Source: Oscillospiraceae bacterium (GTDB lineage: Bacteria > Bacillota > Clostridia > Oscillospirales > Ruminococcaceae). From it: a stretch of DNA of 64,000 nt. Positions 36,958 to 46,537 of this stretch are shown piece after piece. A model generated the notes under the pieces. The model was not told the origin of the DNA, made no database searches, and saw only the letters and a list, made by a program, of their open reading frames with translations. Position 1 is the first letter of the stretch, and the number at the start of each line of letters is the position of its first letter. The DNA lies in contig JAFWDH010000017.1 of NCBI GenBank assembly GCA_017513135.1, positions 1 through 64,000 on the forward strand, written 5' to 3'. The position numbers were made by a program, and so were the translations under genes.

Positions 36958-37974
36958 TTACCTGTCTACCAGTTTTTCGCTCATCAGACTGCAGAATGTC
37001 CTTAGTCCGGGTATGATCTTCGTATAATCCATTCTCACAGGTCCTATGATCGCAAGTCCGCCGTGTCCGCCTCCGGCCACCCTGTATCTTCCGACCACCA
37101 TGCTGAGTGAATCAAATGACTCTCCCAGCTCGGATCCTACATAACAGTCTATATCTCCGTCTTTGGAGAGCAGTTTTGCCAGTCCTTCGTTCTCCTCATA
37201 GAGCCTGACCACCTGTTCTACCTTATCCGCGATCTCCCAGTACCTGAGCAGGTTGCGCTGTCCGGCTTTGAATATCCTGACATTTCCCGATGTCTTCAGG
37301 AGATCGGCTGCAGTCTCTATCACGGCTTTTGCCGCCTCGCAATGCTCCGCTGACACCGCCGCGAGCACGCTGCTCAGTTTGTCCGCACTGACATCCGCCG
37401 GTGATACGAATCTCATACCGGCATTGATCGCCGCCTGTACGGAAGCAAGTTCCTGAGAAGACAGCTCTTCCTGAGCTCTGCATACGCTGCTCCTTATCGC
37501 TCCGAGATTTGTGACTCCCAGGACTGCCGTGTTGTAGCGTCCGATCTTTACGAGCTCAAAATAACTCATCTGGCTCTCTGCACCGACAGGAGTAGTGGTG
37601 ATCGCGCCGAGTCCGGAAAGCCTTGCCAGAGAGACCGCCGCCGTCTCAGCAGCCTTATCGGGATCGGAATCCATTCTGGAGATCTCCTCCTGTATGCTCT
37701 TCTTCTCCCTGACGCTGGGGGCAGTTGTTCTCATGAGGTTGTTCAGAAAGTATCTGTATCCCATTTCTGTCGGGATCCTTCCGGCAGACGTATGCGGCTG
37801 CTGCAGAAGGCCCATCGCCGTGAGCTGAGCCATCTCATTTCTCAGAGTGGCTGTAGAGACTGTTATGTTATCCAGATATTCCTGAAGAAGGTGGGATCCG
37901 ACCGGATCCCCCGAATTGGTGTGCAGGGCCACTATCTTCGTCAGGATAAGCTGTTTTCTGCTGCTGATATCCAT
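36958..37974 (-). CDS. hrcA: Heat-inducible transcription repressor HrcA
   Basis: The protein (338 residues from ATG 37974) begins MDISSRKQLILTKIVALHT, a winged helix with VSTATLRNEMAQLTAMGLL and the following PHTSAGRIPTEMGYRYF motif. The GAF-like domain ends with SMVVGRYRVAGGGHGGLAIIGP and MDYTKIIP. HrcA binds CIRCE and represses the chaperone operon. The upstream in-frame start at 38031 would include the CIRCE site and is unlikely. Confidence 0.96.
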   Translation of the reverse strand: MDISSRKQLILTKIVALHTNSGDPVGSHLLQEYLDNITVSTATLRNEMAQLTAMGLLQQPHTSAGRIPTEMGYRYFLNNLMRTTAPSVREKKSIQEEISRMDSDPDKAAETAAVSLARLSGLGAITTTPVGAESQMSYFELVKIGRYNTAVLGVTNLGAIRSSVCRAQEELSSQELASVQAAINAGMRFVSPADVSADKLSSVLAAVSAEHCEAAKAVIETAADLLKTSGNVRIFKAGQRNLLRYWEIADKVEQVVRLYEENEGLAKLLSKDGDIDCYVGSELGESFDSLSMVVGRYRVAGGGHGGLAIIGPVRMDYTKIIPGLRTFCSLMSEKLVDR

Positions 37975-37995
37975 CGTGACCTCCGCTCCTTTCAA

Positions 37996-38022
37996 CTGGC
38001 ACTCTGCCTGTTCGAGTGCTAA
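37996..38022. promoter_or_regulatory. CIRCE operator
   Basis: CTGGCACTC (37996-38004), 9 bases, GAGTGCTAA (38014-38022). On the minus strand this reads TTAGCACTC-N9-GAGTGCCAG, one perfect arm and one with two changes at its outer end. It sits between the promoter and hrcA. Confidence 0.92.
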
Positions 38023-38029
38023 CAAATAC

Positions 38030-38057
38030 ATAATACACCAACCTGATGAAATGTCAA
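38030..38057 (-). promoter_or_regulatory. Promoter of hrcA-grpE-dnaK-dnaJ
   Basis: Minus strand TTGACA (38052-38057), 16 bases, TATTAT (38030-38035), directly upstream of CIRCE, so HrcA binding would block early transcription. Confidence 0.8.
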
Positions 38058-38177
38058 CACATAGCGGCGATTTTTCTTTTTACCGCTCAGGTGCGTCCTT
38101 CCGAATCGGCTGCTCCTTTTTCAGCATACGCATTCCGTGCTATACTCAGAAAAACCGCTGAGGAAAGGAGTTCTGGC

Positions 38178-39284
38178 ATGTACGGGATCTATATCCATAT
38201 ACCGTTCTGTCTGCGCAAGTGCCCGTACTGCGACTTCTATTCCACCGCCATCACCGACGGTCTGAAAAACGAGTATCTTGATGCACTAGAAAATCAGATA
38301 TCCTCTTTCGGGCCGGTCGAAGCCGACACGGTTTATTTCGGCGGCGGCACCCCCTCACTGCTGGATCCTGACGACATCGCACGTATCATGAGCCTGCTCG
38401 GAAACCGGTTCATGATACATGACACAACTGAGGTAACGATGGAATGCAACCCTGCCACAGCTGACCGTGACAGGTTCAGAGGATTCCTTAAGGCCGGCGT
38501 GAACCGCCTGTCCCTGGGATGCCAGAGTTTTCACGAGAAGACCCTGAAAGCTCTCGGAAGGCTGCACAGCGTCAGCGAATCCATAGCAGCCGTGCAGGAC
38601 GCCAGGTCGGCAGGCTTCAAAAACATAAGCGTCGACGTGATGCTCGGTATCCCGTTTGAAGACCCGCGCACAGCGGAGGAGGACGCCACGGCAGCCGCAT
38701 CGCTCAACGCGGAACACATCTCAGCTTATCTCCTCAGGATCTGTGACGGCACGCCTTTCGCGGACGGTGTGCCCGGTATCCCGGACGATGACACGCAGGC
38801 GGAGTGCTACAGAAGATTCTGTGAAGTCCTGGACGGCTGCGGTTACAGGCAGTACGAGATAAGCAACTTCTGCAAGCCCGGCTTTGAAAGCAGACACAAC
38901 AGCAAATACTGGTCCTGCGGACAGTGGCTCGGCTTCGGTCCCGGAGCCCATATGAGCGATTCCGTATCCAGGTACTCATTTCCTCCGGATCTGAAACTCT
39001 TTACCGACACCTTCCTTGAAGGCCCCGTCTCCGCGCCGGTCTCATATATGACCTACGAAGGCAGCGTCGACGCCGAGGAATATGTGATCACATCACTGAG
39101 GACCGCGCAGGGCCTGGATCTGTCCGTGCTGAAAGACCGGTTCGGCTCGTCGCTTAACGAAGGGCAGATGTCTTTTCTGCGGAAATGCAGCGGCGCCGGC
39201 CTGGCTGTGATCTCCGGTCCGGTGATACGCCTTACACGTGAGGGTTTCCTCGTTTCCAACTCGATACTATCTGAACTTATATGA
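38178..39284 (+). CDS. hemW: HemW-like radical SAM protein
   Basis: The protein (368 residues from ATG 38178, behind AAAGGAG) starts MYGIYIHIPFCLRKCPYCDF, the CxxxCxxC plus Phe pattern of the coproporphyrinogen-dehydrogenase-like family. YFGGGTPSLLDPDD, CNPATADRDRF, SLGCQSFHEKTLKALGR and HNSKYW follow. HemW proteins bind heme and are heme chaperones rather than true HemN oxidases. It is divergent from hrcA and overlaps the next gene by 4 bases. Confidence 0.92.
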   Translation: MYGIYIHIPFCLRKCPYCDFYSTAITDGLKNEYLDALENQISSFGPVEADTVYFGGGTPSLLDPDDIARIMSLLGNRFMIHDTTEVTMECNPATADRDRFRGFLKAGVNRLSLGCQSFHEKTLKALGRLHSVSESIAAVQDARSAGFKNISVDVMLGIPFEDPRTAEEDATAAASLNAEHISAYLLRICDGTPFADGVPGIPDDDTQAECYRRFCEVLDGCGYRQYEISNFCKPGFESRHNSKYWSCGQWLGFGPGAHMSDSVSRYSFPPDLKLFTDTFLEGPVSAPVSYMTYEGSVDAEEYVITSLRTAQGLDLSVLKDRFGSSLNEGQMSFLRKCSGAGLAVISGPVIRLTREGFLVSNSILSELI

Positions 39285-39556
39285 ACAGATACATTTATAT
39301 ATACCTTATACTTATTAACTCAGCCGCTTTCTGCTGTATGGGGCTGGACAAACTCAGGGCAGTGAAAGGAGAATGGCGCATTTCCGAGAGAAGCCTGTTC
39401 CTTCTTGCCGCAGCCGGAGGATCTGCCGGGGCTCTTGCCGGCATGTTCCTTTTCCGGCACAAGACGAAACACATGTCTTTCCGCATCGGCCTTCCCCTGA
39501 TACTGCTGCTGCAGCTTGCTGCCGCCCTCTGGTTCCTGAGCAGGTCCGTCCGTTGA
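39281..39556 (+). CDS. DUF1294 membrane protein
   Basis: The 91-residue protein has three hydrophobic segments and the signature MGLDKLRAVKGEWRISERSL, then GGSAGALAGMFLFRHKTKH, typical of DUF1294. It overlaps the hemW stop by ATGA. Role unknown. A 139-base gap without features follows. Confidence 0.88.
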   Translation: MNRYIYIYLILINSAAFCCMGLDKLRAVKGEWRISERSLFLLAAAGGSAGALAGMFLFRHKTKHMSFRIGLPLILLLQLAAALWFLSRSVR

Positions 39557-39695
39557 TACGGTACTTCCCTCACGGATGCTTTGTCAGCCGGTCCGCGCAC
39601 CGGGCAGGAGTTCAGCTGACATACACAAGAACACATGCGGATCACCGGCTCCGCTCATTCCTGCCGGCTAATAATATTTGAGGAGGATCTGAACT

Positions 39696-40637
39696 TTGAC
39701 AGAAAGACATTTTACGGGATTAAGTCAGTACAGGATCGCGACAAGCTTTGAGCTCGCGGGCAGACACTTTCACCTTATGATGGACTGCGGCGATGAGATT
39801 TCGCTCAACTTTCTGGACGGCGAGACCGTACAGATCGCAGAGAAGGGAGGACAGTACCTCTTCGAGACATACGAGTGTCTCAAGGGCGATGAACTGACCT
39901 ATCTCGTTCATATCGCTCCGGAGTCCGGTAAAGGACTCATAAACAAGACCTTCATCCTGGACACAGCTCAGGACCTTGTAACCATGGTGCTCATGGAGGA
40001 AGCGTTTGACCCTGAGCGCCCGCGTCTTATAAGGACAACGCCGTTCTTCGGCGCGATCAAGGTGCCTGGAAGGCCGCTGACCGAGAAACGCCATCACCTC
40101 TCCGGAAGAATGGTGGGAAAACACATCGTCTGGCATTACAATGACGGAATGTCGCTGCAGCATATCTACTACTCGCCCACGGTAGTAAGGGCAAGCCCCG
40201 GTCCCGGGAAGACACAGGAGGACATGCTTCAGGAGCGTTTCGGACAGGCTCTCCAGTCTGATGATCCCGAGACCCGCGCAAGAGCCGAGGCCGGAATTAG
40301 GGAATTTCAGGAGCGCAACAAGTGGTATCCTTTCTATGAAGAGGAATGCTTCCATGTCTGGATCAGCGACAGGCTGAATCTCTTCTGCTTCGTGGAAGAG
40401 AACATGACTCTGCGCTCTCCGGGATTCTCCAGCGGAGGAGGCGGTATACTCCTGCTTCAGGATATCGACCGCTGTGTCGACGTCGGGCTCAGTTTCAGCG
40501 CCGGCGAGTACTATCTCTGCTCCGCATTCGGCGAAGAGAACAGCGTTCCGGATCCCCTGGATACTGCAGAGTCTCCGTTCGACTGGTCCGGACTTAAAGC
40601 CATGCCCAGCGTCCACTGGGAGATCCCGGAGGACTGA
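39696..40637 (+). CDS. MoaF-like calycin-fold protein
   Basis: The 313-residue protein starts at TTG 39696 behind AGGAGG. Two related beta-rich halves are suggested: LAGRHFHLMMDCGDEISLNF with DGETVQIAE in the first half, and ECFHVWISDRLNLFCFVEE with GILLLQDIDRCVDVG in the second. This resembles the two-domain MoaF family (MoaF_N and MoaF_C). No molybdenum cofactor genes are nearby, so the name is structural only. It ends at a terminator. Confidence 0.6.
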   Translation: MTERHFTGLSQYRIATSFELAGRHFHLMMDCGDEISLNFLDGETVQIAEKGGQYLFETYECLKGDELTYLVHIAPESGKGLINKTFILDTAQDLVTMVLMEEAFDPERPRLIRTTPFFGAIKVPGRPLTEKRHHLSGRMVGKHIVWHYNDGMSLQHIYYSPTVVRASPGPGKTQEDMLQERFGQALQSDDPETRARAEAGIREFQERNKWYPFYEEECFHVWISDRLNLFCFVEENMTLRSPGFSSGGGGILLLQDIDRCVDVGLSFSAGEYYLCSAFGEENSVPDPLDTAESPFDWSGLKAMPSVHWEIPED

Positions 40638-40653
40638 AAACAGAAAACAAATG

Positions 40654-40692
40654 AAATGGGGTACCGTCATCAGAAGGTAGCCCCATTTTTAT
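40654..40692 (+). terminator. Terminator after MoaF-like gene
   Basis: AAATGGGGTACC (40654-40665) pairs with GGTAGCCCCATTT (40676-40688) with one bulge, followed by TT. T-tract moderate. Confidence 0.75.
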
Positions 40693-40748
40693 GTTTTTCC
40701 GGTCTGTATGCTATAATATCTTTAATGAATATTATGGGAGGTGGTACG

Positions 40749-40949
40749 ATGACAGTTGATTTATGTATCGAAGGTATGATGTGCGAGCATTGTGCGGCAC
40801 GCGTACGAAAAGCACTTGAAAATGTGGAGGGAGTTACCTCCGCGGACGTATCCCTGGAGGATAAAAAGGCGACCGTAGTCTTTGAAGGCAGCGATCCCTC
40901 CTCCCTCAGCGCGGCCGTAGAAGCCGCCGGCTACAAAGTCGTAGCCTGA
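40749..40949 (+). CDS. Heavy-metal-associated (CopZ-like) metallochaperone
   Basis: The 66-residue protein is a single HMA domain. The metal motif is GMMCEHCAARV (residues 8-18), followed by EGVTSADVSLEDKKATVVF and a C-terminal AAGYKV. Start is ATG 40749 behind GGGAGG. Such proteins bind Cu(I) or other soft metals and hand them to P-type ATPases. No ATPase or copper regulator is adjacent. Confidence 0.9.
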   Translation: MTVDLCIEGMMCEHCAARVRKALENVEGVTSADVSLEDKKATVVFEGSDPSSLSAAVEAAGYKVVA

Positions 40950-40967
40950 TTCTTCCCTTCAAACGGC

Positions 40968-41006
40968 ACGGCCCGGTGAGCCTCATCAGCTCATCGGGCC
41001 GTTTTT
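40968..41006 (+). terminator. Terminator after HMA gene
   Basis: ACGGCCCGGTGAG (40968-40980) pairs with CTCATCGGGCCGT (40990-41002) with one G-T pair, followed by T-run. It lies between convergent genes. Confidence 0.88.
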
Positions 41007-41010
41007 ATTC

Positions 41011-42840
41011 TCAGTCCTGCGTTTTCTTCTTTGAAAGCTCTCTCATCCTCGCTGCGTGATCGAGAAGTCTCTTCCTTATCCTGAGGGACTTAGGAGTCAC
41101 CTCCAGAAGTTCATCCTCGGCGAGATACTCGATGCACTGCTCCAGTGACATCTGCTTCGGGGGAGTCAGTCTTAAGGCTTCGTCCGAACCGGAAGCTCTC
41201 ATGTTCGAAACGTGCTTTCTCTTGCAGACGTTGACGGTGATGTCACCGGGCTTCGGCGCTGCTCCGACCACCATTCCCGCATATACATTGACACCAGGTC
41301 CGATGAACAGCTGTCCTCTCTCCTGGGCATTGTACAGTCCGTAAGTGACCGACTCGCCCGTCTCAAACGCGACGAGGGAGCCGTTCTGTCTCATAGTGAT
41401 ATCACCCTTACGCTCGTCATACTTCTCGAATACGGAGCTCATTATGCCTTCTCCCCTGGTATCGGAGAGGAACTCGTTCCTGTAACCGAAAAGTCCTCTG
41501 GAAGGAACTATGAACTGGAGCCTGGTCCTGTTCCCTTGCGGAAGCATCTCCACAAGCTCTCCCTTTCTGCTTCCGATCTTCTCCATGACCGAGCCTACGG
41601 AATCCTGCGGAACATCGCAGACCAGTCTCTCAAACGGTTCGCACACCTTACCGTCTATCGTCTCATACAGTACTCTCGGAGGGCTCACCATGAGTTCATA
41701 GCCCTCTCTCCTCATCGTCTCGATGAGGATCGAGAGATGCATCTCCCCTCTTCCGCAGACCTTGAAGCTGTCTGTGGAGTCCGTCGGCTCCACCCTGAGG
41801 GAAACGTCCTTGAGCAGTTCCCTCTCAAGTCTTTCCTTGAGCTGTCTGCTCGTGACGAATTCACCCTCTGTTCCCGCAAAAGGCCCATCGTTGACCGAGA
41901 AAGTCATCTCGACTGTAGGCTCGCTTATCTTTACGAAAGGCACCGGATCCGCCTTTTCAGGCTCGCAGATGGTGTTGCCGATATTTACCTCGCCTATCCC
42001 GGATACAGCGACTATATCGCCGACCGTAGCGGATTCGCATGGCTCACGCCTGACATCCTGGAACTCAAAAAGCGCCGAGACCCTCTCCCTTCTTCCTACG
42101 CTGCCGTCGTGGAAGTCGCAGATCCAGACGTCCTCTCCGACCTTTATGCTTCCCCTCTCTATCCTTCCTATGCCGATCCTTCCGACATAGTCATTATAGT
42201 CGACGGATGATACCAGCAGCTGGAGGGATCCGTTCTCATCGCCCTGCGGCGGCTTGATGTAGTTGATTATCGTCTCGAACAGCGGCTTGAGGTCCTCACC
42301 GGGCACTTCATGGGAATAACTGGCTGTTCCGCTCCTTCCCGAGCAGAAGAGCATCGGGCTGTCAAACTGCTCTTCGGTCGCTCCGAGGTCAAGAAGCAGC
42401 TCAAGTATCTCATCAACGACTTCATGGACTCTTGCGTCGGGTCTGTCGACCTTGTTTACTACCACCACCAGCATCAGTCCGAGTTCCAGCGCCTTTGAAA
42501 GCACGAAACGCGTCTGAGGCATGGGACCCTCCGCGGCATCCACCAGCAGCAGCACTCCGTCCGCCATCTTAAGCACGCGCTCGACTTCTCCTCCGAAGTC
42601 GGCGTGGCCGGGAGTGTCTATAATGTTTATCTTTACTCCGTTATATGTGCATGAGCAGTTCTTGGAAAGGATAGTTATCCCTCTCTCCCTCTCAAGATCC
42701 CCCGAGTCCATCACGCGGTCTGCTATGACCTGATTCTCACGGAAGGCTCCGCCCTGTCTGAGCATCTCGTTCACCAGGGTCGTCTTGCCGTGGTCGACGT
42801 GAGCGATTATTGCTATATTTCTAAGATCCTGTCTAATCAT
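41011..42840 (-). CDS. typA: Ribosome-associated GTPase TypA/BipA
   Basis: The protein is 609 residues from ATG 42840. It is a translational GTPase: G1 AHVDHGKTT, switch with [11 protein letters not shown]3 [11 protein letters not shown], and G4 NKVDRPDAR. The C-terminal BipA domain includes [18 protein letters not shown] and [16 protein letters not shown]. It acts in ribosome assembly and stress adaptation. An in-frame TTG at 42861 is the other possible start; neither has a strong ribosome site. Confidence 0.95.
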   Translation of the reverse strand: MIRQDLRNIAIIAHVDHGKTTLVNEMLRQGGAFRENQVIADRVMDSGDLERERGITILSKNCSCTYNGVKINIIDTPGHADFGGEVERVLKMADGVLLLVDAAEGPMPQTRFVLSKALELGLMLVVVVNKVDRPDARVHEVVDEILELLLDLGATEEQFDSPMLFCSGRSGTASYSHEVPGEDLKPLFETIINYIKPPQGDENGSLQLLVSSVDYNDYVGRIGIGRIERGSIKVGEDVWICDFHDGSVGRRERVSALFEFQDVRREPCESATVGDIVAVSGIGEVNIGNTICEPEKADPVPFVKISEPTVEMTFSVNDGPFAGTEGEFVTSRQLKERLERELLKDVSLRVEPTDSTDSFKVCGRGEMHLSILIETMRREGYELMVSPPRVLYETIDGKVCEPFERLVCDVPQDSVGSVMEKIGSRKGELVEMLPQGNRTRLQFIVPSRGLFGYRNEFLSDTRGEGIMSSVFEKYDERKGDITMRQNGSLVAFETGESVTYGLYNAQERGQLFIGPGVNVYAGMVVGAAPKPGDITVNVCKRKHVSNMRASGSDEALRLTPPKQMSLEQCIEYLAEDELLEVTPKSLRIRKRLLDHAARMRELSKKKTQD

Positions 42841-42865
42841 TTGCCTGTGAATTCTTTTCAAAAAA

Positions 42866-42893
42866 TGAGCGCCGCACGAGCGTCGTGCGGCGC
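42866..42893 (-). terminator. Terminator after glyQS
   Basis: GCGCCGCACGA (42869-42879), loop GCG, TCGTGCGGCGC (42883-42893); minus strand continues with TCATTTTTT. T-rich tracts occur on both sides. Confidence 0.88.
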
Positions 42894-42912
42894 CGTCTGT
42901 TTTTAACGTTAT

Positions 42913-44301
42913 TTAGAAGGAAACACGCTCTCTGAGATAGTCCCTCAGTCCTTCAACGGGAACCCTCACCTGCTCCATGCTGTCTCTGTCACGGACTGTG
43001 ACACAGCCGTCTGTCTCGCTGTCAAAGTCATAGGTTATGCAGAACGGTGTACCGATCTCGTCCTGTCTGCGATAACGCTTTCCGATGGATCCCGCTTCGT
43101 CATAATCGACCATGAACTCCTTCGCGATCAGGTCACGCACCTCTGCGGCGCCTTCTCCGAGCTTCTTGGAAAGAGGAAGCACTGCGGCTTTATAAGGCGC
43201 GAGGAACGGATGCAGGTGGAGGACCACTCTTGTATCGTTTTCTCCGACCTTTTCCTCATCATATGCGTCGGTCAGGAACACGAGCAGGGCTCTCTCAACG
43301 CCGAGGGAAGGCTCAATGACATAAGGAACGTACGGTTCTTTGCCCTCTTCCTGGTATATGAGCTTCTCACCGGAGAACTTGGAGTGCTGTGAAAGGTCGT
43401 AATCGGTCCTGTCTGCGATTCCCCAGAGCTCTCCCCATCCGAACGGGAACAGGTACTCGAAGTCGGTCGTTCCCTTTGAGTAGAATGCAAGCTCAGCGGG
43501 TTCATGGTCCCTCAGTCTCAGATTTTCTTCGCTGATACCGAGCGACAGCAGCCAGTCCCTGCAGAAGCCTCTCCAGTACTGGAACCACTCCATATCCGTT
43601 CCGGGCTCGCAGAAGAATTCCATCTCCATCTGCTCGAACTCCAGCGTGCGGAAGATGAAGTTTCCGGGAGTGATCTCGTTACGGAAGCTCTTGCCTATCT
43701 GGCAGATGCCGAACGGAACTTTGCGGCGGCTGGTCCTGAGGACGCTCTTATAATCGACGAATATGCCCTGTGCCGTCTCGGGGCGGAGGTATACATCGAC
43801 TCCGCTCTCCTCCGTCACTCCCTGATGAGTCTTGAACATCAGGTTGAACTTCTTGATATCAGAGAAATCAGATGCGCCGCATCCGGGGCAGGGTATCTTG
43901 TTCTCCCTTATGAATGCGACCATCTCATCGTTTGTCATTGCTTCCACGACGACATCGTTTCCGGTCTCTTTTGCCCATTCTTCGATCAGTTTGTCAGCGC
44001 GATGCCTGCGCTTGCAGCTCTTGCAGTCGATCAGAGGGTCATTGAAGTTGACGACATGTCCGGATGCCTCCCAGACACGGGGATTCATAAGGATACCGGC
44101 GTCGAGGCCGACGTTTGTGGGGCTTTCCTGAACGAACTTCTTCCACCACGCAGATTTGACGTTCTGCTTCAGCAGAACACCAAGAGGACCGTAGTCCCAG
44201 GAGTTTGCCAGTCCGCCGTAAATCTCACTGCCGGGGAATATGAATCCGCGGTTCTTGCACAGCGCGACGATCTTCTCCATTGTCTTCTCTGTCTGTAACA
44301 T
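42913..44301 (-). CDS. glyQS: Glycyl-tRNA synthetase, single-chain type
   Basis: The 462-residue class II enzyme charges tRNA-Gly. It begins with [33 protein letters not shown] (motif split here: [15 protein letters not shown]). [28 protein letters not shown] (motif 2) and [14 protein letters not shown] (motif 3) follow, then an anticodon-binding domain. [12 protein letters not shown] and CPGCGAS pair suggests a zinc-binding insertion. This is the alpha-2 type, not the GlyQ/GlyS tetramer. Confidence 0.96.
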   Translation of the reverse strand: MLQTEKTMEKIVALCKNRGFIFPGSEIYGGLANSWDYGPLGVLLKQNVKSAWWKKFVQESPTNVGLDAGILMNPRVWEASGHVVNFNDPLIDCKSCKRRHRADKLIEEWAKETGNDVVVEAMTNDEMVAFIRENKIPCPGCGASDFSDIKKFNLMFKTHQGVTEESGVDVYLRPETAQGIFVDYKSVLRTSRRKVPFGICQIGKSFRNEITPGNFIFRTLEFEQMEMEFFCEPGTDMEWFQYWRGFCRDWLLSLGISEENLRLRDHEPAELAFYSKGTTDFEYLFPFGWGELWGIADRTDYDLSQHSKFSGEKLIYQEEGKEPYVPYVIEPSLGVERALLVFLTDAYDEEKVGENDTRVVLHLHPFLAPYKAAVLPLSKKLGEGAAEVRDLIAKEFMVDYDEAGSIGKRYRRQDEIGTPFCITYDFDSETDGCVTVRDRDSMEQVRVPVEGLRDYLRERVSF

Positions 44302-44342
44302 TCTCTGTACCTCTGTATCAATTATTATTTGAATTCAGCTTT

Positions 44343-44633
44343 TCACATCTCGCAGTCTACGGAAACACTGCCCTCACGGACCGCATGCATATAAGGCTTT
44401 ACCACACTGCAGTGGTACTCGTCATTCTGGTACTCGTTGAGCGCTTCCCTGCTCTCAACATCCACCAGAAGTATCACGTCATAGCTTCTGTCTGACATCA
44501 GGAAATCCGTTCCTACCCAGATGTTCCTTATGGTCGGCACCTTTCCTTCCATGGAACTCAGTACTTCTTTTGCCTTTTCCTTAGCCTCTTCGCTCCTGTC
44601 CTTGAGCTTGAAGCACACTATATGTCTTATCAT
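44343..44633 (-). CDS. Dabb-family stress-responsive barrel protein
   Basis: The 96-residue protein opens IRHIVCFKLKDRSEEAKEKA and has YDVILLVDVESREALNEYQ, then HCSVVKPYMHAV. This is the ferredoxin-like A/B barrel (Dabb) domain, usually dimeric. Function in most bacteria is unknown. Ribosome site AGGTGCTGAA precedes the ATG. Confidence 0.88.
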   Translation of the reverse strand: MIRHIVCFKLKDRSEEAKEKAKEVLSSMEGKVPTIRNIWVGTDFLMSDRSYDVILLVDVESREALNEYQNDEYHCSVVKPYMHAVREGSVSVDCEM

Positions 44634-44865
44634 TTCAGCACCTCTTTTACATCAAGAATCAGTATATCATAGCCTTGTCAATTTGAACATATATTCTCTG
44701 CTTATTTGTGCTTCCTGCACATCTGGCAGACGTGGTTCCGGCTGTACGAACATACTGTCAAGAGATACCGATTTATGTGCTCCGATCGCTGCTGCGGCAT
44801 ATTAATCGCCGTTTCTTCATGCTATGATAATATAAATACAATGTCATGCAAGGCGGTGCGTTCCG

Positions 44866-46521
44866 ATGGCTGAAAACGCTGTCAACTTCTCAAGATTCAC
44901 ATCCTTTGACCTTCCCGCAGGGGAGGTCTGGAACGCGTTGATCCGCTTTGACGACATGGACCTGTACCGCTGGGACACCCACAAGATCCGTCTTAGCAAC
45001 GGAGGCACATACTCCGGTTCGGTCTCTGTCAGGGGGACCCCCTTCAGGCTCAATGCATCCCCTTACGACATAAGGATCAATTCTCAGAATGTCAGGATGG
45101 GCATCAGGATCAAGCCCACCGGCGCAGGATGCTCTGTCATAGTTGCCTGCGCGTCTCCGGACGGATCCGGCGGGATCAGCGAAAGCGATGTTGAATCTTT
45201 TCTTGCCCGTCTCAGGACCGTACTGCATGCAGATCCGGAGCCGTCGGCAGAAGTCCCCGCGGAAGGATCTGCGGAACCTGCTCCTGTCGGGAAAAAAACA
45301 GTTTCCGCCGGGAAGACGAAAAAAAGGCAAAAGTCACATGAGGGGAAGGCCTCAGCGTTCGCTTCCGCAGCGCTTTATGCTCTCCTCCTGATCCTTTTTG
45401 CGGCAGGTATAGTCACATCTTTCATCGGCGCAGGAGACAGGAGATCCGACTCAGAACTGCCGCTCATATCCGCGAGATACAAGACCTCTGACAAAGTCAC
45501 TCTGGATGAGGCTCTCTCGCTGGAGCCCGGCGCAACCCGTTCTTCCGTGGAATCGTCGCTGGGCAAAGGCACAGGCGATTCCAAGGCATGCGTTCTGTAT
45601 CTCAGTTCCGATACGACGGAATACGGCACTCCGTCCGTCGCCGTGCAGGTGATCTATGACGGCAATTCCGCAGCCGCAATAAATGTTCTCGATCTGGAAC
45701 ATTCCTCCCGCATCGGGAGCGTCACAGGCGATCATCTGTCGCCCTCCTCTTCCCTTGCGGAACTTGAACAGCAGGCCGGCGCCAAAGTCTCTCTGATCAG
45801 GTCATATACGGAGAACGGCATAACCTACAGGGAGTATCACTTCGGATATATGGACCCTCTGTTCAACTTCAGCCCTTCCTGGGAAGGTGAACTGTGGGCA
45901 AGGACCGGCTCTGACGGTTCCTTCATCTCCGGGAGAGGATACAGGTACGACGGAGCAGATCCGCTGTTTCACTCTGATCCCGCAAAGATCGCAGCGGCTC
46001 AATACGATTCATTCGACGAATACATGGATGACTTCCTGGGCTACCGTTTCTGTCTCGGATTCAGAGATCAGCCGGACAGGTATGCGGCTGTATCTCTTGT
46101 TCCGGACCTGGAGATCTCAGAACACATAGACGAGACTTCGCTTTACAACGGTTCCTCCTCATCCCTTCTTGATGACGGCTCACCTGTCTGGTCATACACC
46201 GCAGGCTTCGGCACAAGAGGCGACATGGTCCTCTTTTCCGCCGTCAACAGAAGACTGTGGAAAAAAGACAACCAGCTCACCGGCACAGACTATTCCGATG
46301 TCCGTTCGGGCATGTCATTCTATGAGGCTCTCGGATGCATGGACATACTCCCGTCCATGATCTACATCGATCATTCTTACATCACTATGGGATTCGGGCA
46401 AATCCTTCCCGATACTGATATACTTACAGAGCAGTTTGAATTCTGCATAAGGTTTTCGCTCACGGATGACGTGGTCGAATCGATATATGACAACACCGGC
46501 ACACAGCTGGTGATAGATTGA
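44866..46521 (+). CDS. Unknown membrane-anchored protein, first of a pair
   Basis: The 551-residue protein has an N-terminal domain (1-120) opening ENAVNFSRFTSFDLPAGEVW, possibly of START/SRPBCC-like type. A Pro/Glu-rich linker and a Lys-rich stretch (KKTVSAGKTKKRQKSHEGK) come next, then one membrane helix (about 165-185). The rest (about 190-551) is predicted extracytoplasmic, with two regions resembling SmpA/BamE-like repeats (LDEALSLEPGATRSSVES; YSDVRSGMSFYEALGCM). No family is certain. It is 16 bases before the next membrane protein gene. Confidence 0.7.
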   Translation: MAENAVNFSRFTSFDLPAGEVWNALIRFDDMDLYRWDTHKIRLSNGGTYSGSVSVRGTPFRLNASPYDIRINSQNVRMGIRIKPTGAGCSVIVACASPDGSGGISESDVESFLARLRTVLHADPEPSAEVPAEGSAEPAPVGKKTVSAGKTKKRQKSHEGKASAFASAALYALLLILFAAGIVTSFIGAGDRRSDSELPLISARYKTSDKVTLDEALSLEPGATRSSVESSLGKGTGDSKACVLYLSSDTTEYGTPSVAVQVIYDGNSAAAINVLDLEHSSRIGSVTGDHLSPSSSLAELEQQAGAKVSLIRSYTENGITYREYHFGYMDPLFNFSPSWEGELWARTGSDGSFISGRGYRYDGADPLFHSDPAKIAAAQYDSFDEYMDDFLGYRFCLGFRDQPDRYAAVSLVPDLEISEHIDETSLYNGSSSSLLDDGSPVWSYTAGFGTRGDMVLFSAVNRRLWKKDNQLTGTDYSDVRSGMSFYEALGCMDILPSMIYIDHSYITMGFGQILPDTDILTEQFEFCIRFSLTDDVVESIYDNTGTQLVID

Positions 46522-46537
46522 CAGAAAGGTGTATAAG

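Noticed and set aside
44702..44800. Minus-strand 32-codon frame with CSYSRNHVCQMCRKHK at its end
   Set aside because: The Cys pattern is suggestive, but there is no ribosome site, no clear promoter and no match I can name. It may be chance or a gene remnant.
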